Source: Mesorhizobium_B sp964242945 (GTDB lineage: Bacteria > Pseudomonadota > Alphaproteobacteria > Rhizobiales > Rhizobiaceae). Taken from it: DNA of 33,994 nt. The notes beneath the pieces were generated by a model. The model made no database searches. It was not told the origin of the DNA and saw only the letters and a program-made list of their open reading frames with translations. The first letter of the stretch is position 1, and the number at the start of each line of letters is the position of its first letter. The stretch lies in the NCBI GenBank assembly GCA_964242945.1, contig CAXTCF010000024.1, forward strand, positions 1 through 33,994, read 5' to 3'. Position numbers and translations under genes: made by a program. Below are positions 16,632 through 25,744 of this stretch, piece after piece.

Positions 16632-17477
16632 ATGTCCGACAAAATGGAACGCGCCGCCATGCCAGCCACCAACCCCACGATCCAGTTGAACGACGGCGTA
16701 GCCATGCCGCAGCTTGGCCTCGGCGTCTGGCAGACGCCCTCGGAAGACGCAGCGACCACGGTGACGAGCGCGCTGGACGCCGGCTACACGGCTGTCGATA
16801 CGGCAGCCATCTACGGCAATGAGGAAGGCGTCGGCGAGGCGGTCGCTGGGCGCGGCGTGTTCGTGACGACCAAGCTCTGGAACTCCGACCAGGGCTATGA
16901 CCAGGCGTTGCGCGCCTTTGAGCGCAGCGCGAAAAAGCTGCGGCGCGACGTGGTCGATCTCTATCTCATCCATTGGCCCGCCCCGCGTCAGGACCGCTAC
17001 GTCGAAAGCTGGAAGGCGCTGATCCACCTGAAGGAGCAGGGCCGCGTCCGCTCGATCGGCGTGTCCAACTTCAACGAGGACCACCTGCGCCGCATCGTCG
17101 AGGAAACCGGCGTCGTTCCCGCGGTCAACCAGGTGGAACTGCATCCCGACTTTCAGCAGACATCGTTGCGCGCCGTGCATGCCGAGCTTGGCGTTGCCAC
17201 GGAGTCCTGGAGCCCGCTCGGCCAGGGGCAGCTTCTGAACCATCCCGTTCTCGGCGAGATCGCAAGCAAGCACGGCAAGACGCCGGCCCAGGCGATCATC
17301 CGCTGGCATCTGGACAACGGCTTGATCGTCATCCCGAAGTCGGTGAAGCCGGACCGCATCCGCGAGAACTTCGACGTCTTCGGCTTTCAGCTGGACGAGG
17401 ACGATCTCGCCCGCATCGCCGAACTCGACAGTTCTTCTGCTCGGATCGGCCCGAACCCGGCCTCTGCCAACTTCTAG
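16632..17477 (+). CDS. Aldo/keto reductase, diketogluconate reductase type
   Basis: A 281-residue cytosolic NADPH-type oxidoreductase of the aldo/keto reductase superfamily. The catalytic tetrad is complete: Asp56 and Tyr61 in AVDTAAIYGNE, Lys81 in VTTKLWN and His114 in LIHWPAP. The cofactor end IPKSVKPDRIRENFDVF near the C-terminus is also present. Overall it resembles 2,5-diketo-D-gluconate reductase-like enzymes that reduce a broad range of aldehydes and ketones; the substrate is not decided. The start is uncertain: ATG 16632 and ATG 16659 are both in frame, neither with a good ribosome site, and the conserved part begins just after the second. It follows the glycosylase gene by 46 bp. The stop codon TAG is the first triplet of the palindromic repeat at 17475-17633. 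Confidence 0.92.
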   Translation: MSDKMERAAMPATNPTIQLNDGVAMPQLGLGVWQTPSEDAATTVTSALDAGYTAVDTAAIYGNEEGVGEAVAGRGVFVTTKLWNSDQGYDQALRAFERSAKKLRRDVVDLYLIHWPAPRQDRYVESWKALIHLKEQGRVRSIGVSNFNEDHLRRIVEETGVVPAVNQVELHPDFQQTSLRAVHAELGVATESWSPLGQGQLLNHPVLGEIASKHGKTPAQAIIRWHLDNGLIVIPKSVKPDRIRENFDVFGFQLDEDDLARIAELDSSSARIGPNPASANF

Positions 17478-17633
17478 AGCATCGGACGATTAATCGGATG
17501 CAGGCTGGTGGTTGGGGGGGATGCAGGCTAGGCGGTGGGCGAGCGTCGGGCTGTTGCCCGGCCGAGGCCGACAACAAAGCCTGCGCCCGCCCCCAACCAC
17601 CAGACTGCGTGCGATTAACCGTCCGATGCTCTA
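17475..17633. repeat. 159-bp palindromic intergenic repeat, copy 1
   Basis: The element begins TAGAGCATCGGACG and ends with the matching CGTCCGATGCTCTA. The outer 43 bases of each arm pair with only four mismatches. A smaller hairpin (CGGGC, loop TGTT, GCCCG at 17547-17560) sits exactly at the centre, so the whole unit can fold as one long imperfect hairpin. A near-identical copy lies at 31599-31759. No transposase frame fits inside. It resembles in style the palindromic repeats of Brucella and rhizobia (Bru-RS, RIME), though I cannot say it is the same family. It overlaps the stop codon of the preceding reductase gene and could form its transcript 3' end. Confidence 0.9.
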
Positions 17634-17694
17634 ACGTTCGGCCTGTCGCCGTTGGTCCTGCGGGCCAAGCAGAGCCGCGCCGCCGCCAAAGCGC

Positions 17695-18564
17695 TTAATG
17701 CTCCCCGAGGAAGCGGACGACATCGTCCAGCACCGGCGCTTGCCCGCGCAGCGGCACGGCGAGCGAAAGCAGCGTGCCGCGGTGGCTGATATCAGGATAG
17801 AGCTTCACGTCTGCCTCATGGCCTGTGCGTCGCAGAAGCCGGCCCAGATCGACCGAATTGCTGGGGCGCACGAAATCGTCGGCGGTGCCGTGCAGAAGCA
17901 GCATGGGCGGCACGTACCCCCCTGCCCCGATGCGGTTCGCCGGCTGGGTGCGGGCGAGATTTTTCACACCTTTGAACGCTTTCTGGGTTTCCGGCTGATC
18001 CAGCGGCACGAAGTCATACGGGCCGGACAGCCCCGCCACGGCCCGGATGTTGCGCGGCGAAAGGCCCTCGGCGCGCAGGAACTCCGGCGCAACCGCCAGC
18101 ATCACGGCATCGTATGCGCCCGCAGAGTGGCCGGCGAGGTAAAGCTCGCGCTTGTCGGCGCCGAACTCCGCGGCATGGGCATAGGCCCACGCAACGGCTT
18201 TCGCATTGTCCTGCACGAAGACGGGATAGCGGATCTGCGGGACGACCCGGTAGTCGGGGATGACCGTCACAAAGCCCTTTGCTGCGAAGGCGCGGCCGGC
18301 AAAGGCGTAGTCCTGGCGCCGCCCGCTGCTCCAGGAGCCGCCATAGAGGAACACCAGCAGCTTGCGGTTCGCTCCTCCGGCCTTCGGCACATACACATCG
18401 AGCTTCTGCCTGATATCGGGCCCAAAGGCCACGTCGTGGGCGGCAAGCCGCACTCCGCCGTCCTGCGGGATGACGGCATTGAAGAAACCCAGCGCGCCGC
18501 AGCCGGAAAGCAGCAGAAGAAGCGGGAGCGCCAGGAGTGTTCGTGCAGCTTTCCAGGGATTCAA
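17695..18564 (-). CDS. Lipoprotein alpha/beta-hydrolase (esterase-like)
   Basis: A 289-residue alpha/beta-hydrolase. The N-terminus is a lipoprotein signal with lipobox LLSGC and lipidation at Cys22, so it should be anchored in a membrane facing the periplasm. Catalytic residues are Ser147 in GHSAG, Asp229 in HGTADD and His261 in DISHRGT; the oxyanion stretch FLYGGSW is at residues 72-78. This pattern is that of the kynurenine formamidase/carboxylesterase-like group acting on small esters or amides, but the substrate is unknown. The start codon ATG at 18564 precedes a standard signal sequence. It lies 105 bp below the royal-jelly-type gene on the same strand, so both may be transcribed together. 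The gene ends 62 bp from the palindromic repeat and is convergent with the aldo/keto reductase. Confidence 0.88.
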   Translation of the reverse strand: MNPWKAARTLLALPLLLLLSGCGALGFFNAVIPQDGGVRLAAHDVAFGPDIRQKLDVYVPKAGGANRKLLVFLYGGSWSSGRRQDYAFAGRAFAAKGFVTVIPDYRVVPQIRYPVFVQDNAKAVAWAYAHAAEFGADKRELYLAGHSAGAYDAVMLAVAPEFLRAEGLSPRNIRAVAGLSGPYDFVPLDQPETQKAFKGVKNLARTQPANRIGAGGYVPPMLLLHGTADDFVRPSNSVDLGRLLRRTGHEADVKLYPDISHRGTLLSLAVPLRGQAPVLDDVVRFLGEH

Positions 18565-18669
18565 GGAACTCGTCTCGCTTCGAGGCTTCGCCGCACGGTA
18601 AGCATGAAAGAGGCGGCGGAGTGAGTGAAAACTCTGCTGCCGGTTGCGAATGTTGGAAGAGAAATCCGG

Positions 18670-19809
18670 TCAGTTCGCTGCCGGAACCTTCGCCGGGTCG
18701 AACTTCCACAATTGCGTCGGCAGCGCAATCGGGCTTTCCGGCTTGTACCAGTTCATGTCCTGGATGTGCGACGTCGTGACGTAGATCGAGCCGTCGGGAC
18801 CTTCGCTGAACGTGTCGGGCCAGCGCAGGCGCTTGTCCCGCACGATCGTCTTGACCGCACCCTTGTCCCACAGCTTCACCGAATCGTCCTGCGGCGAGGA
18901 AAGATAGAAGCGGTTCTGCTTGTCGATCCACAAGCCATCGGTGACGCCGGCATCGCCGTCGTATTTTACTGCCGCCGCAACCGCGTCGGCCGAAGCACTC
19001 GTGGCCGTCAGGACGGAGGTGGCGATGGAGTAGAGCTTGTTGCCCGTCAGCGGTTTCCAGTAGAGGGTTGAACCGTCTTCCGAGAGCTCGATGCTGTCGG
19101 CCGCGAACTCGACGCCGCGCCCGTCCGGCCGGCGGATCGGCTTGCCCTCGTATTTCACGATCACGTCTTTTTCCGGCTGCATCGTCGGGTGGCCGGAAAG
19201 CAGGCGGCGCGCTTTCCCGCTGGCGAGATCGACGACGACCAGGGCGCCGTTGGCACCTGAGTCGGCGATATAGGCGCTTTTACCATCCGGGCTGAAGCGA
19301 ATGTCGTTGAGGTAGGAGTATCGCGGCGCGACCGCCTCATCGAAGGCGATGGTGCGCACGGGCTTGTTCGTCTTGAGGTCGATCTGCACCAGCTTCGGTC
19401 CGTCCGGCACAGTGAAGGCGGTGGCGGGTGCCGCCGGGTCGAGCACCCACAGGCTGCCGCGCCCGTCCGCCACCACGCTCTGCACGCAGATCCAGTGGTC
19501 GCCTGGCGTCAGCTCGTTCTTGCGCGCATTGCGCCACTCGTTCCACCTGGCGTCGGGATAGAGCCTGAGTTCGCCGTTGACGACTTCGGCCACGGAGATC
19601 GGCGAGTCCTCGGTCCAGCGCGGGAAGTTCACGAAGATGCGGCCGTCTTCCGACACGGAGACGCCGGTCACCTGATGCGGGAACTTGGCGACCTCGGTCA
19701 GCGCCGCGCCGTCTTCCTGTTGCGCCCACAAGGTTGCCGGCAAGGCAAAGGCCAGCGTCACGCCGGCAAGGGCAGCATGAAGGAGGGACGTTCTCGGATT
19801 TCGGGACAT
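18670..19809 (-). CDS. Exported royal-jelly/dopachrome-conversion-type beta-propeller protein
   Basis: A 379-residue protein of the major royal jelly/yellow family (L-dopachrome tautomerase-related), a six-bladed propeller akin to gluconolactonases. A Sec signal sequence covers residues 1-29 and ends at LWAQ. Blade motifs include HQVTGVSVSEDGRIFVNFPRW, SYLNDIRFSPDGKSAYIADSG and GLWIDKQNRFYLSSP, and the SEGPDGSIYVTTS segment is near the C-terminus. Bacterial members are periplasmic; their reaction is mostly uncharacterised, with lactone hydrolysis or sugar-acid binding as plausible ideas from the fold. Whether it serves the sugar pathway 2 kb away is speculation. The gene is divergent from NAD synthetase across a 199-bp region and lies upstream of the lipoprotein hydrolase on the same strand. 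Confidence 0.88.
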   Translation of the reverse strand: MSRNPRTSLLHAALAGVTLAFALPATLWAQQEDGAALTEVAKFPHQVTGVSVSEDGRIFVNFPRWTEDSPISVAEVVNGELRLYPDARWNEWRNARKNELTPGDHWICVQSVVADGRGSLWVLDPAAPATAFTVPDGPKLVQIDLKTNKPVRTIAFDEAVAPRYSYLNDIRFSPDGKSAYIADSGANGALVVVDLASGKARRLLSGHPTMQPEKDVIVKYEGKPIRRPDGRGVEFAADSIELSEDGSTLYWKPLTGNKLYSIATSVLTATSASADAVAAAVKYDGDAGVTDGLWIDKQNRFYLSSPQDDSVKLWDKGAVKTIVRDKRLRWPDTFSEGPDGSIYVTTSHIQDMNWYKPESPIALPTQLWKFDPAKVPAAN

Positions 19810-20008
19810 GGGCCGGCTCTGATTGCGTGCTGCTCGGAGATGAGAGCGCCCGCCGATCCCGCGGCCGCCCTCAGGGAAACCGCCCTACGTTCATTCGCGG
19901 CGATGGTTCCGGAAATCGGTTTCCGGTAAGACGGCGGACACCTTCGACTGCTCGCGCATTTCAGAAGCGCAATCCTTGTGCATACCTAAGAAGGCTTGTG
20001 GACTGAGG

Positions 20009-22141
20009 ATGGCCGGCAATTTGATGGATGAACGTGTGATTTCCTTTTTCTCGCCCTACCGGCACGAGTTCGTCCGCATCGCGTCCTGCGTGCCATCGGT
20101 CGATGTGGCCAATCCCGCCTTCAACACGGAACAGACGCTGGCAATGGTCCGCGCCGCGGATCGCGACCGCATCGCGCTGATGGTCTTTCCCGAACTCGGC
20201 ATCTCCTCTTACGCCATCGACGACCTGCTCCAGCAGGACGCGCTCCTGGACGCCGTGGAAGCAGGCATCGGCAGCCTGCTGCCCGAAAGCGAAGAACTCT
20301 TTCCAGTCTTCGTCGTCGGAGCCCCGCTGCGGATCACGGGCCACCTCTACAACTGCGCCGTCGCGATCCACGCTGGCCGCATCCTGGGCGTCGTGCCGAA
20401 AGCCTACCTGCCGAACTACCGGGAGTTCTACGAAAAGCGGCATTTCACGCCGGGCATCGACGTGCGCGGCCAATCCGTTTCGCTGTGCGGGCAGACGGCG
20501 CCGTTCGGCATCGATCTCCTGTTCCGCTCCGCGGGCACCTGCGCCTTCACCTTCCACGTCGAAATCTGCGAGGACGTTTGGGTGCCCCTGCCGCCCAGCA
20601 CGAAGGCCGCGATGGCCGGCGCGGAAGTGCTGCTCAACCTTTCCGCCAGCAACATCACCATCGGCAAGGCGGAAGCGCGCCGGCTGCTCTGCGGCTCGCA
20701 GTCCATGCGCGGTATCGCAGCCTATGCCTATTCGGCGGCGGGACCGGGCGAGTCCACGACCGACCTCGCCTGGGACGGACAGGCTGCCGTCTTCGAGAAC
20801 GGCGCCCTGCTCGCCGAGACCGAGCGTTTTGCGCTGGGCTCGACGCAGGCCGTCGCCGACATCGACCTCGGCCGGCTGCGCCAGGAGCGCATGCGCTTCG
20901 GCTCCTTCTGGGATTGCGCCCGCTATACCGGCACTTCAGGCGAAGACTGGCGCACCGTCGAATTCGTCCTCGATGCGCCCGAAGAAGCGCTGCCGCTCAA
21001 GCGGCGCGTCGAAAAGTTTCCCTACGTGCCGTCCGACGCGCAGAAGCTCGCGGAGAATTGCTACGAGGCCTACAACATCCAGGTGCAAGGGCTGGCCAAG
21101 CGGCTGGAAGCCACGAACACGAAAAAGGTCGTGATCGGCGTTTCCGGCGGGCTCGACTCCACGCAGGCCCTGCTCGTCTGCACCCGCGCCTTCGACCGGC
21201 TCAAGCTGCCCCGCGAAAACATCCTGGCCTACACCATGCCGGGCTTTGCCACAGGGGAAGCGAGCAAGGGTTTCGCCTGGGCGCTGATGCGGGGCGTCGG
21301 TGCGTCTGGGGAGGAGATCGACATCCGGCCGGCCGCGCGCCAGATGCTTGCCGACATGAAGCACCCGTTTGCGGCGGGAGAGCCGGTGCACGACGTCACC
21401 TTCGAGAACGTCCAGGCGGGCTTGCGCACCGACTACCTGTTCCGCCTCGCCAACCACCACAAGGGCATCGTGGTCGGCACCGGCGACCTGTCCGAGATCG
21501 GGCTGGGCTGGTCCACCTACGGCGTCGGCGACCAGATGAGCCACTACAACGTCAACGCTTCCGTGCCGAAGACGCTGATCCAGCACCTCATCCGCTTTGT
21601 CGCCGCATCGGGGGACGTGGACGCGGCAACCTCGGCCGTGCTGCACGACATCCTCGCCGCGACCATCTCGCCGGAGCTTGTGCCGGCGGAAGCGGGCAAG
21701 CCGATCCAGTCCACCGAAGCCGCGATCGGCCCCTATGCGCTGCAGGACTTCAACCTGTTCTACATTTCCCGCTTCGGCTTCCGGCCATCCAAGGTCGCGT
21801 ACCTCTCGTGGAATGCCTGGAGCATGGAAGGGCAGAAGAACCAAGCGGAACTCGGCGCGCCCGCTGAAAGCGAGGCCTTGCACTTCGCCATGCCGGAAAT
21901 TGCGAAGTGGCTAAAACTCTTCCTGTTCCGCTTCTTCACCATCTCGCAGTTCAAGCGCTCGGCCAGCCCCAACGGCCCGAAAATCTCCTCCGGCGGCTCC
22001 CTCAGCCCGCGCGGCGACTGGCGCGCCCCTTCTGATTCGCATGCGGGGGCCTGGCTGGACGAACTGGCGGCGAACCTGCCGGCGGAAGCCGAACCACGCC
22101 CGCCTGAGCCCCGGACACGCGACAAGGCCGGAGAAGCGTGA
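20009..22141 (+). CDS. nadE: Glutamine-dependent NAD(+) synthetase
   Basis: A 710-residue two-domain enzyme that makes NAD from deamido-NAD, ATP and glutamine in the cytosol. The N-terminal nitrilase-type glutaminase has its triad Glu62 (FPELG), Lys131 (VPKAYLPNYREFYEKRHF) and Cys187 (HVEICEDVW). The C-terminal synthetase has the pyrophosphate loop GVSGGLDST at residues 377-385, and GTGDLSEIGLGWSTYGVGDQMSHYNVNASV is characteristic. This is the long glutamine-using form, not the ammonia-only one. The start is not certain: ATG 20009 and ATG 20024 (five codons later) are both possible, with weak ribosome sites; a TTG at 19976 is less likely. The last ~40 residues form a Pro/Glu/Arg-rich tail. 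The next gene begins 39 bp downstream, with a weak hairpin between them. Confidence 0.95.
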   Translation: MAGNLMDERVISFFSPYRHEFVRIASCVPSVDVANPAFNTEQTLAMVRAADRDRIALMVFPELGISSYAIDDLLQQDALLDAVEAGIGSLLPESEELFPVFVVGAPLRITGHLYNCAVAIHAGRILGVVPKAYLPNYREFYEKRHFTPGIDVRGQSVSLCGQTAPFGIDLLFRSAGTCAFTFHVEICEDVWVPLPPSTKAAMAGAEVLLNLSASNITIGKAEARRLLCGSQSMRGIAAYAYSAAGPGESTTDLAWDGQAAVFENGALLAETERFALGSTQAVADIDLGRLRQERMRFGSFWDCARYTGTSGEDWRTVEFVLDAPEEALPLKRRVEKFPYVPSDAQKLAENCYEAYNIQVQGLAKRLEATNTKKVVIGVSGGLDSTQALLVCTRAFDRLKLPRENILAYTMPGFATGEASKGFAWALMRGVGASGEEIDIRPAARQMLADMKHPFAAGEPVHDVTFENVQAGLRTDYLFRLANHHKGIVVGTGDLSEIGLGWSTYGVGDQMSHYNVNASVPKTLIQHLIRFVAASGDVDAATSAVLHDILAATISPELVPAEAGKPIQSTEAAIGPYALQDFNLFYISRFGFRPSKVAYLSWNAWSMEGQKNQAELGAPAESEALHFAMPEIAKWLKLFLFRFFTISQFKRSASPNGPKISSGGSLSPRGDWRAPSDSHAGAWLDELAANLPAEAEPRPPEPRTRDKAGEA

Positions 22142-22142
22142 T

Positions 22143-22161
22143 AGCCGACAGCCTCGGCTTT
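22143..22161 (+). terminator. Weak hairpin between nadE and SDR gene
   Basis: A six-base inverted repeat (AGCCGA, five-base spacer, TCGGCT) begins right after the nadE stop and is followed by TT. It could be a weak terminator or an operator for the SDR gene. The stem is short, so confidence is low. Confidence 0.3.
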
Positions 22162-22180
22162 CCCCATCCAAGGTCGCGCG

Positions 22181-22950
<770 letters not shown>

Positions 22951-22954
<4 letters not shown>

Positions 22955-23505
22955 TGACCACTCTCCAAGCCACCCGCCTGATCGTACTGATGGGCGTTTC
23001 CGGTTCCGGCAAGTCCACGATCGGCGAAGCCCTCGCGCCGCGCCTCAACGGCATCTTTCTCGACGGCGACACGTTCCACCCGGCGGAAAATGTCGCCAAG
23101 ATGAGTCGGGGCCAGCCGCTCACCGGCATTGACCGCGCTCCCTGGCTCCGTCGCGTGGGTCGGGAAATGGCAGCCCGGTCCGGCGTCGTAATCGCCGGCT
23201 GCTCTGCCCTCAAGCGAGCCTATCGTGAAACCCTGCGCGAAGCCGCAAACGAACCCCTGCTCTTCCTCCTCCTCACCGCCAGCCGCGCCATGCTGGAAGA
23301 GCGCATGCGGCACCGCGAAGGCCACTTCATGCCGGCCAGCCTGCTCGAAAGCCAGCTTTCCGCACTGGAGCCGCCAGGACCGGACGAGAACGCCTTTGCC
23401 GTCGATGTAGGCGCCCCGACGGAAGAGGTCGTGGCGGCCATCCTCGACAGGTTGGCGGCGATCCCGGTTGCGACCGGCTTCAGCTATCCGGCACCGCGCC
23501 TTTGA
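22951..23505 (+). CDS. Gluconokinase
   Basis: A 184-residue ATP-dependent kinase of the GntK/IdnK family that turns gluconate into 6-phosphogluconate, feeding the Entner-Doudoroff or pentose phosphate pathway. The P-loop is GVSGSGKST at residues 15-23; the DGDTFHP segment after it and RHREGHFMPASLLESQLSALEPP near the C-terminus are family signatures. The length is normal. The ATG at 22951 overlaps the stop of the SDR gene by four bases; an open frame reaching further upstream is not needed. The gene is convergent with the GntR-type regulator (50 bp between their ends). Together with the SDR it forms a two-step module like that of the L-idonate route, and it closes that plus-strand unit. Confidence 0.95.
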
Positions 23506-23555
23506 TCGCCTCGATGCGGAGAAGAAGGTTGCCGGCGTGCCGGATGCTCCGATGA

Positions 23556-24443
23556 TCAGTCGATGGCGGGCATGGACCGGAGGAGCGTTTCCCGCGCCGA
23601 GCGCAAATGCCTGCGGCAAGCCGCCTCGACTTCCGCCAGATCCCCGGTGCGCAGCGCGGCGATGTAGGCGAGGTGCTCGTCCAGCGCCGCTTCGTTGCGC
23701 TTCCGCTCGTCGGCCTTGTTCCACTGGTAGTGATAGTGGAAGATCATGGCGATAACGTCATAAAAGTCCACGATAAAGCGATTGTGCGAAGCGCTGTGGA
23801 TCAGGCGGTGGAAGCGCTCGTCCAGTTCCGAGAACTTCCCGAAACGCTCGGCGATGTCAGCCCGCAACGTGCGGTGCTCGGCTTCCAGCCCGTCGAGTTC
23901 GGCCCAGGCTGGATTGGCTTTGTCGAGCAGCGTGAAAGCCGCTGCCGAGCGCAGTTCGAACATCTCGCGGATCTCCGCCAGTTCCAACGCAAACGACCGC
24001 GTAAAACCCTTCAGCAGCCAATGCCTGTTGGGGCGCTTCTCGATCAAGCCGAAGCGGCTGAAGCGGATCAGGAATTCGCGGACGCTGGTGGTGCCGACGC
24101 CGCTTGCCCGCGCAAGCTCCAGTTCGTTGATCTGCATGCCGGCCTCGCGCTTGCCCTCCTGCAGGCGCCGCATGAAGGCATGCTCGACGATGTCCGTGGG
24201 CGCGTTGGTCTCGCCCTTGGGGAAGTAGTCATCCTCGCGCGGCGTGCGGAGAACGGCCTTGCCGCGCTTTTCCCAGCGGATCAGGCCGCGCTCGGCCATG
24301 TGGGAGAGTATGGACCGAACGGTGGTGCGGCTGACGCCCAGGCGGGCGCCGAGTTCCGGCTCGGACGGCAGTTCCCGGCCCGGATGCAGCAGCGCAAGGC
24401 TGGCGTTATAGGCCTGTTTAAACACGTTTTTCTGCCGGCTCAC
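23556..24443 (-). CDS. GntR/FadR-type regulator with two winged helices
   Basis: A 295-residue transcription factor. A first GntR-type winged helix covers about residues 20-66 (ELPSEPELGARLGVSRTTVRSILSHMAERGLIRWE). A second, FadR-type one covers about 80-145 (INELELARASGVGTTSVREFLIRFSRFGLIEKR). The helical FCD ligand domain follows to the end, with metal-binding-type residues such as His in HRLIHSASHNRF. Two DNA-binding domains in one chain are not the standard layout. The start is GTG at 24443 with AGGGG upstream. It is divergent from the tagaturonate-reductase-like gene (141-bp region with a candidate operator) and convergent with gluconokinase, so it is the most likely regulator of the sugar island; ligands of FCD proteins are often sugar acids. 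That role is inference. Confidence 0.9.
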   Translation of the reverse strand: MSRQKNVFKQAYNASLALLHPGRELPSEPELGARLGVSRTTVRSILSHMAERGLIRWEKRGKAVLRTPREDDYFPKGETNAPTDIVEHAFMRRLQEGKREAGMQINELELARASGVGTTSVREFLIRFSRFGLIEKRPNRHWLLKGFTRSFALELAEIREMFELRSAAAFTLLDKANPAWAELDGLEAEHRTLRADIAERFGKFSELDERFHRLIHSASHNRFIVDFYDVIAMIFHYHYQWNKADERKRNEAALDEHLAYIAALRTGDLAEVEAACRRHLRSARETLLRSMPAID

Positions 24444-24535
24444 GCTGGCCCCTGCCCTGCAAAGGCCAATGCCGGATGCTCAGCCCGTGGTGCTGCACCT
24501 CCCATTTTCATCTCAGCGGATTGTTGACGCCTCCC

Positions 24536-24554
24536 TGTTTTTTATCGAAGAAAG
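24536..24554. promoter_or_regulatory. Candidate operator, copy 1
   Basis: The 13-base string TGTTTTTTATCGA lies about 30 bp before the tagaturonate-reductase-like gene and recurs identically at 26815-26827 before the binding-protein gene. The following bases (AGAAAG) keep part of the two-fold symmetry seen in copy 2. In GC-rich DNA this is an unlikely coincidence, and it may be the site of the neighbouring GntR-type regulator. Confidence 0.45.
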
Positions 24555-24584
24555 ACACTTGGTGGAGAGGAAATCAAGCAGCGC

Positions 24585-25721
24585 ATGCCGATCGCCACGC
24601 CTGTAGTCCAATTCGGCACCAGCCGTTTCCTCCAGGCGCATGCCGACCTTTTCATCCACGAAGCAGCCCAGGCGGGCCAGGAAGCGGGGCCGGTCACGAT
24701 CGTTGCCGGCAGCGGTTCGCTGTCGGGGCGGTCGAGGCTCCAGGCTTTCAACGATCGCGAAGGCTATCCCGTGATTATCCGCGGTCTCGAAGCCGGAGAG
24801 CCGATGGAGCGCCGCATCCAGGTGCGCAGCATCGTACGCGGCATCGACGCGGAAGCGGATTGGGCCGATCTCACCCGCATCTTCGTGCAGGAAGCGGCGT
24901 TTGTGATCTCCAACACAACAGAAGCGGGGTTCGCCGTCCCGCATGGCCTGCGGCTTGATCTCACCCGCCCTTCGGACGCAACGCCGCCGGGCTTCCCCGC
25001 CCGTCTGCTCGCGCTGCTCGCTGCGCGCTTCCTGAGCGATGCGCCGGGCCTCACGATCCTGCCGACCGAACTCGTCGGCCGCAACGGCGATACGCTGAAG
25101 GGGATCGTCTTGGCCCTCGCCCGCGACAATGGCGCAAGCGGCGCATTCCTGCACTGGATCGAAAGCGAGTGCGTGTTCGCCAACAGCCTGGTGGACCGGA
25201 TCGTGTCTGCCCCACTCGATCCGGCCGGTGCGGTTGCCGAGCCCTATGCCCTTTGGGCGATCGAGGCGCAGCCTGGATTGACGCCGCCCTGCGCGCATCC
25301 CTGCATCAAGGTGGTGGAAAACCTCGAACCTTTCGAGCGGCTGAAGATCCACATCCTCAACCTCGGCCATACGGTGCTGGCGGAGCACTGGGCGGAAGCC
25401 GCCCTGCCGCCCGGTGCCTTCGTGCGGGAACTGCTGGCCGATCAAGCGATCGCCGCCTTGCTGGATGGCATCTACGAGGACGAAGTCCTGCCGGGCTTTG
25501 CCGCCAGGCAAATGCGGGCAGAGGGGCGGGCATACCTGACGACGACGCTGGAGCGTTTCCGCAATCCATTCCTCGATCACCGACTCAGCGACATCTACAC
25601 GAATCACGCGGCAAAGGTGCTGAAGCGCGTCAGTGAATTTGTCCGCTGGAGCGCGGAAGCCGGCGCGCCGCCGATGCCGCGTCTTGAGGCCATCGCGGCC
25701 AAGTACCGAAGCGGTCTGTGA
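24585..25721 (+). CDS. Tagaturonate reductase-like, mannitol dehydrogenase family
   Basis: A 378-residue NAD-dependent polyol/uronate dehydrogenase. It follows the UxaB (altronate oxidoreductase) pattern: VQFGTSRFLQAHAD at the N-terminal Rossmann turn, ISNTTEAGF near residue 108, TELVGRNGDTL, NSLVDRIV and ILNLGHTVLAEHW in the catalytic half. UxaB converts D-tagaturonate to D-altronate. It is shorter than the E. coli enzyme (about 480 residues), as are several rhizobial relatives, so the true substrate could be another ketouronate or polyol. The ATG has GGAGAGG about 15 bases away, which is far; no better in-frame start exists. It is the first gene of a six-gene plus-strand unit and is divergent from the GntR-type regulator. 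The next gene's strong ribosome site begins just after its stop. Confidence 0.85.
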   Translation: MPIATPVVQFGTSRFLQAHADLFIHEAAQAGQEAGPVTIVAGSGSLSGRSRLQAFNDREGYPVIIRGLEAGEPMERRIQVRSIVRGIDAEADWADLTRIFVQEAAFVISNTTEAGFAVPHGLRLDLTRPSDATPPGFPARLLALLAARFLSDAPGLTILPTELVGRNGDTLKGIVLALARDNGASGAFLHWIESECVFANSLVDRIVSAPLDPAGAVAEPYALWAIEAQPGLTPPCAHPCIKVVENLEPFERLKIHILNLGHTVLAEHWAEAALPPGAFVRELLADQAIAALLDGIYEDEVLPGFAARQMRAEGRAYLTTTLERFRNPFLDHRLSDIYTNHAAKVLKRVSEFVRWSAEAGAPPMPRLEAIAAKYRSGL

Positions 25722-25744
25722 ACCAGGAACAGGAGGAACCCCGG

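Noticed and set aside
24415..24424. Perfect palindrome TGTTTAAACA
   Set aside because: It lies inside the coding start of the GntR-type regulator and is explained by ordinary codons; autoregulation is possible but there is no second copy to support it.
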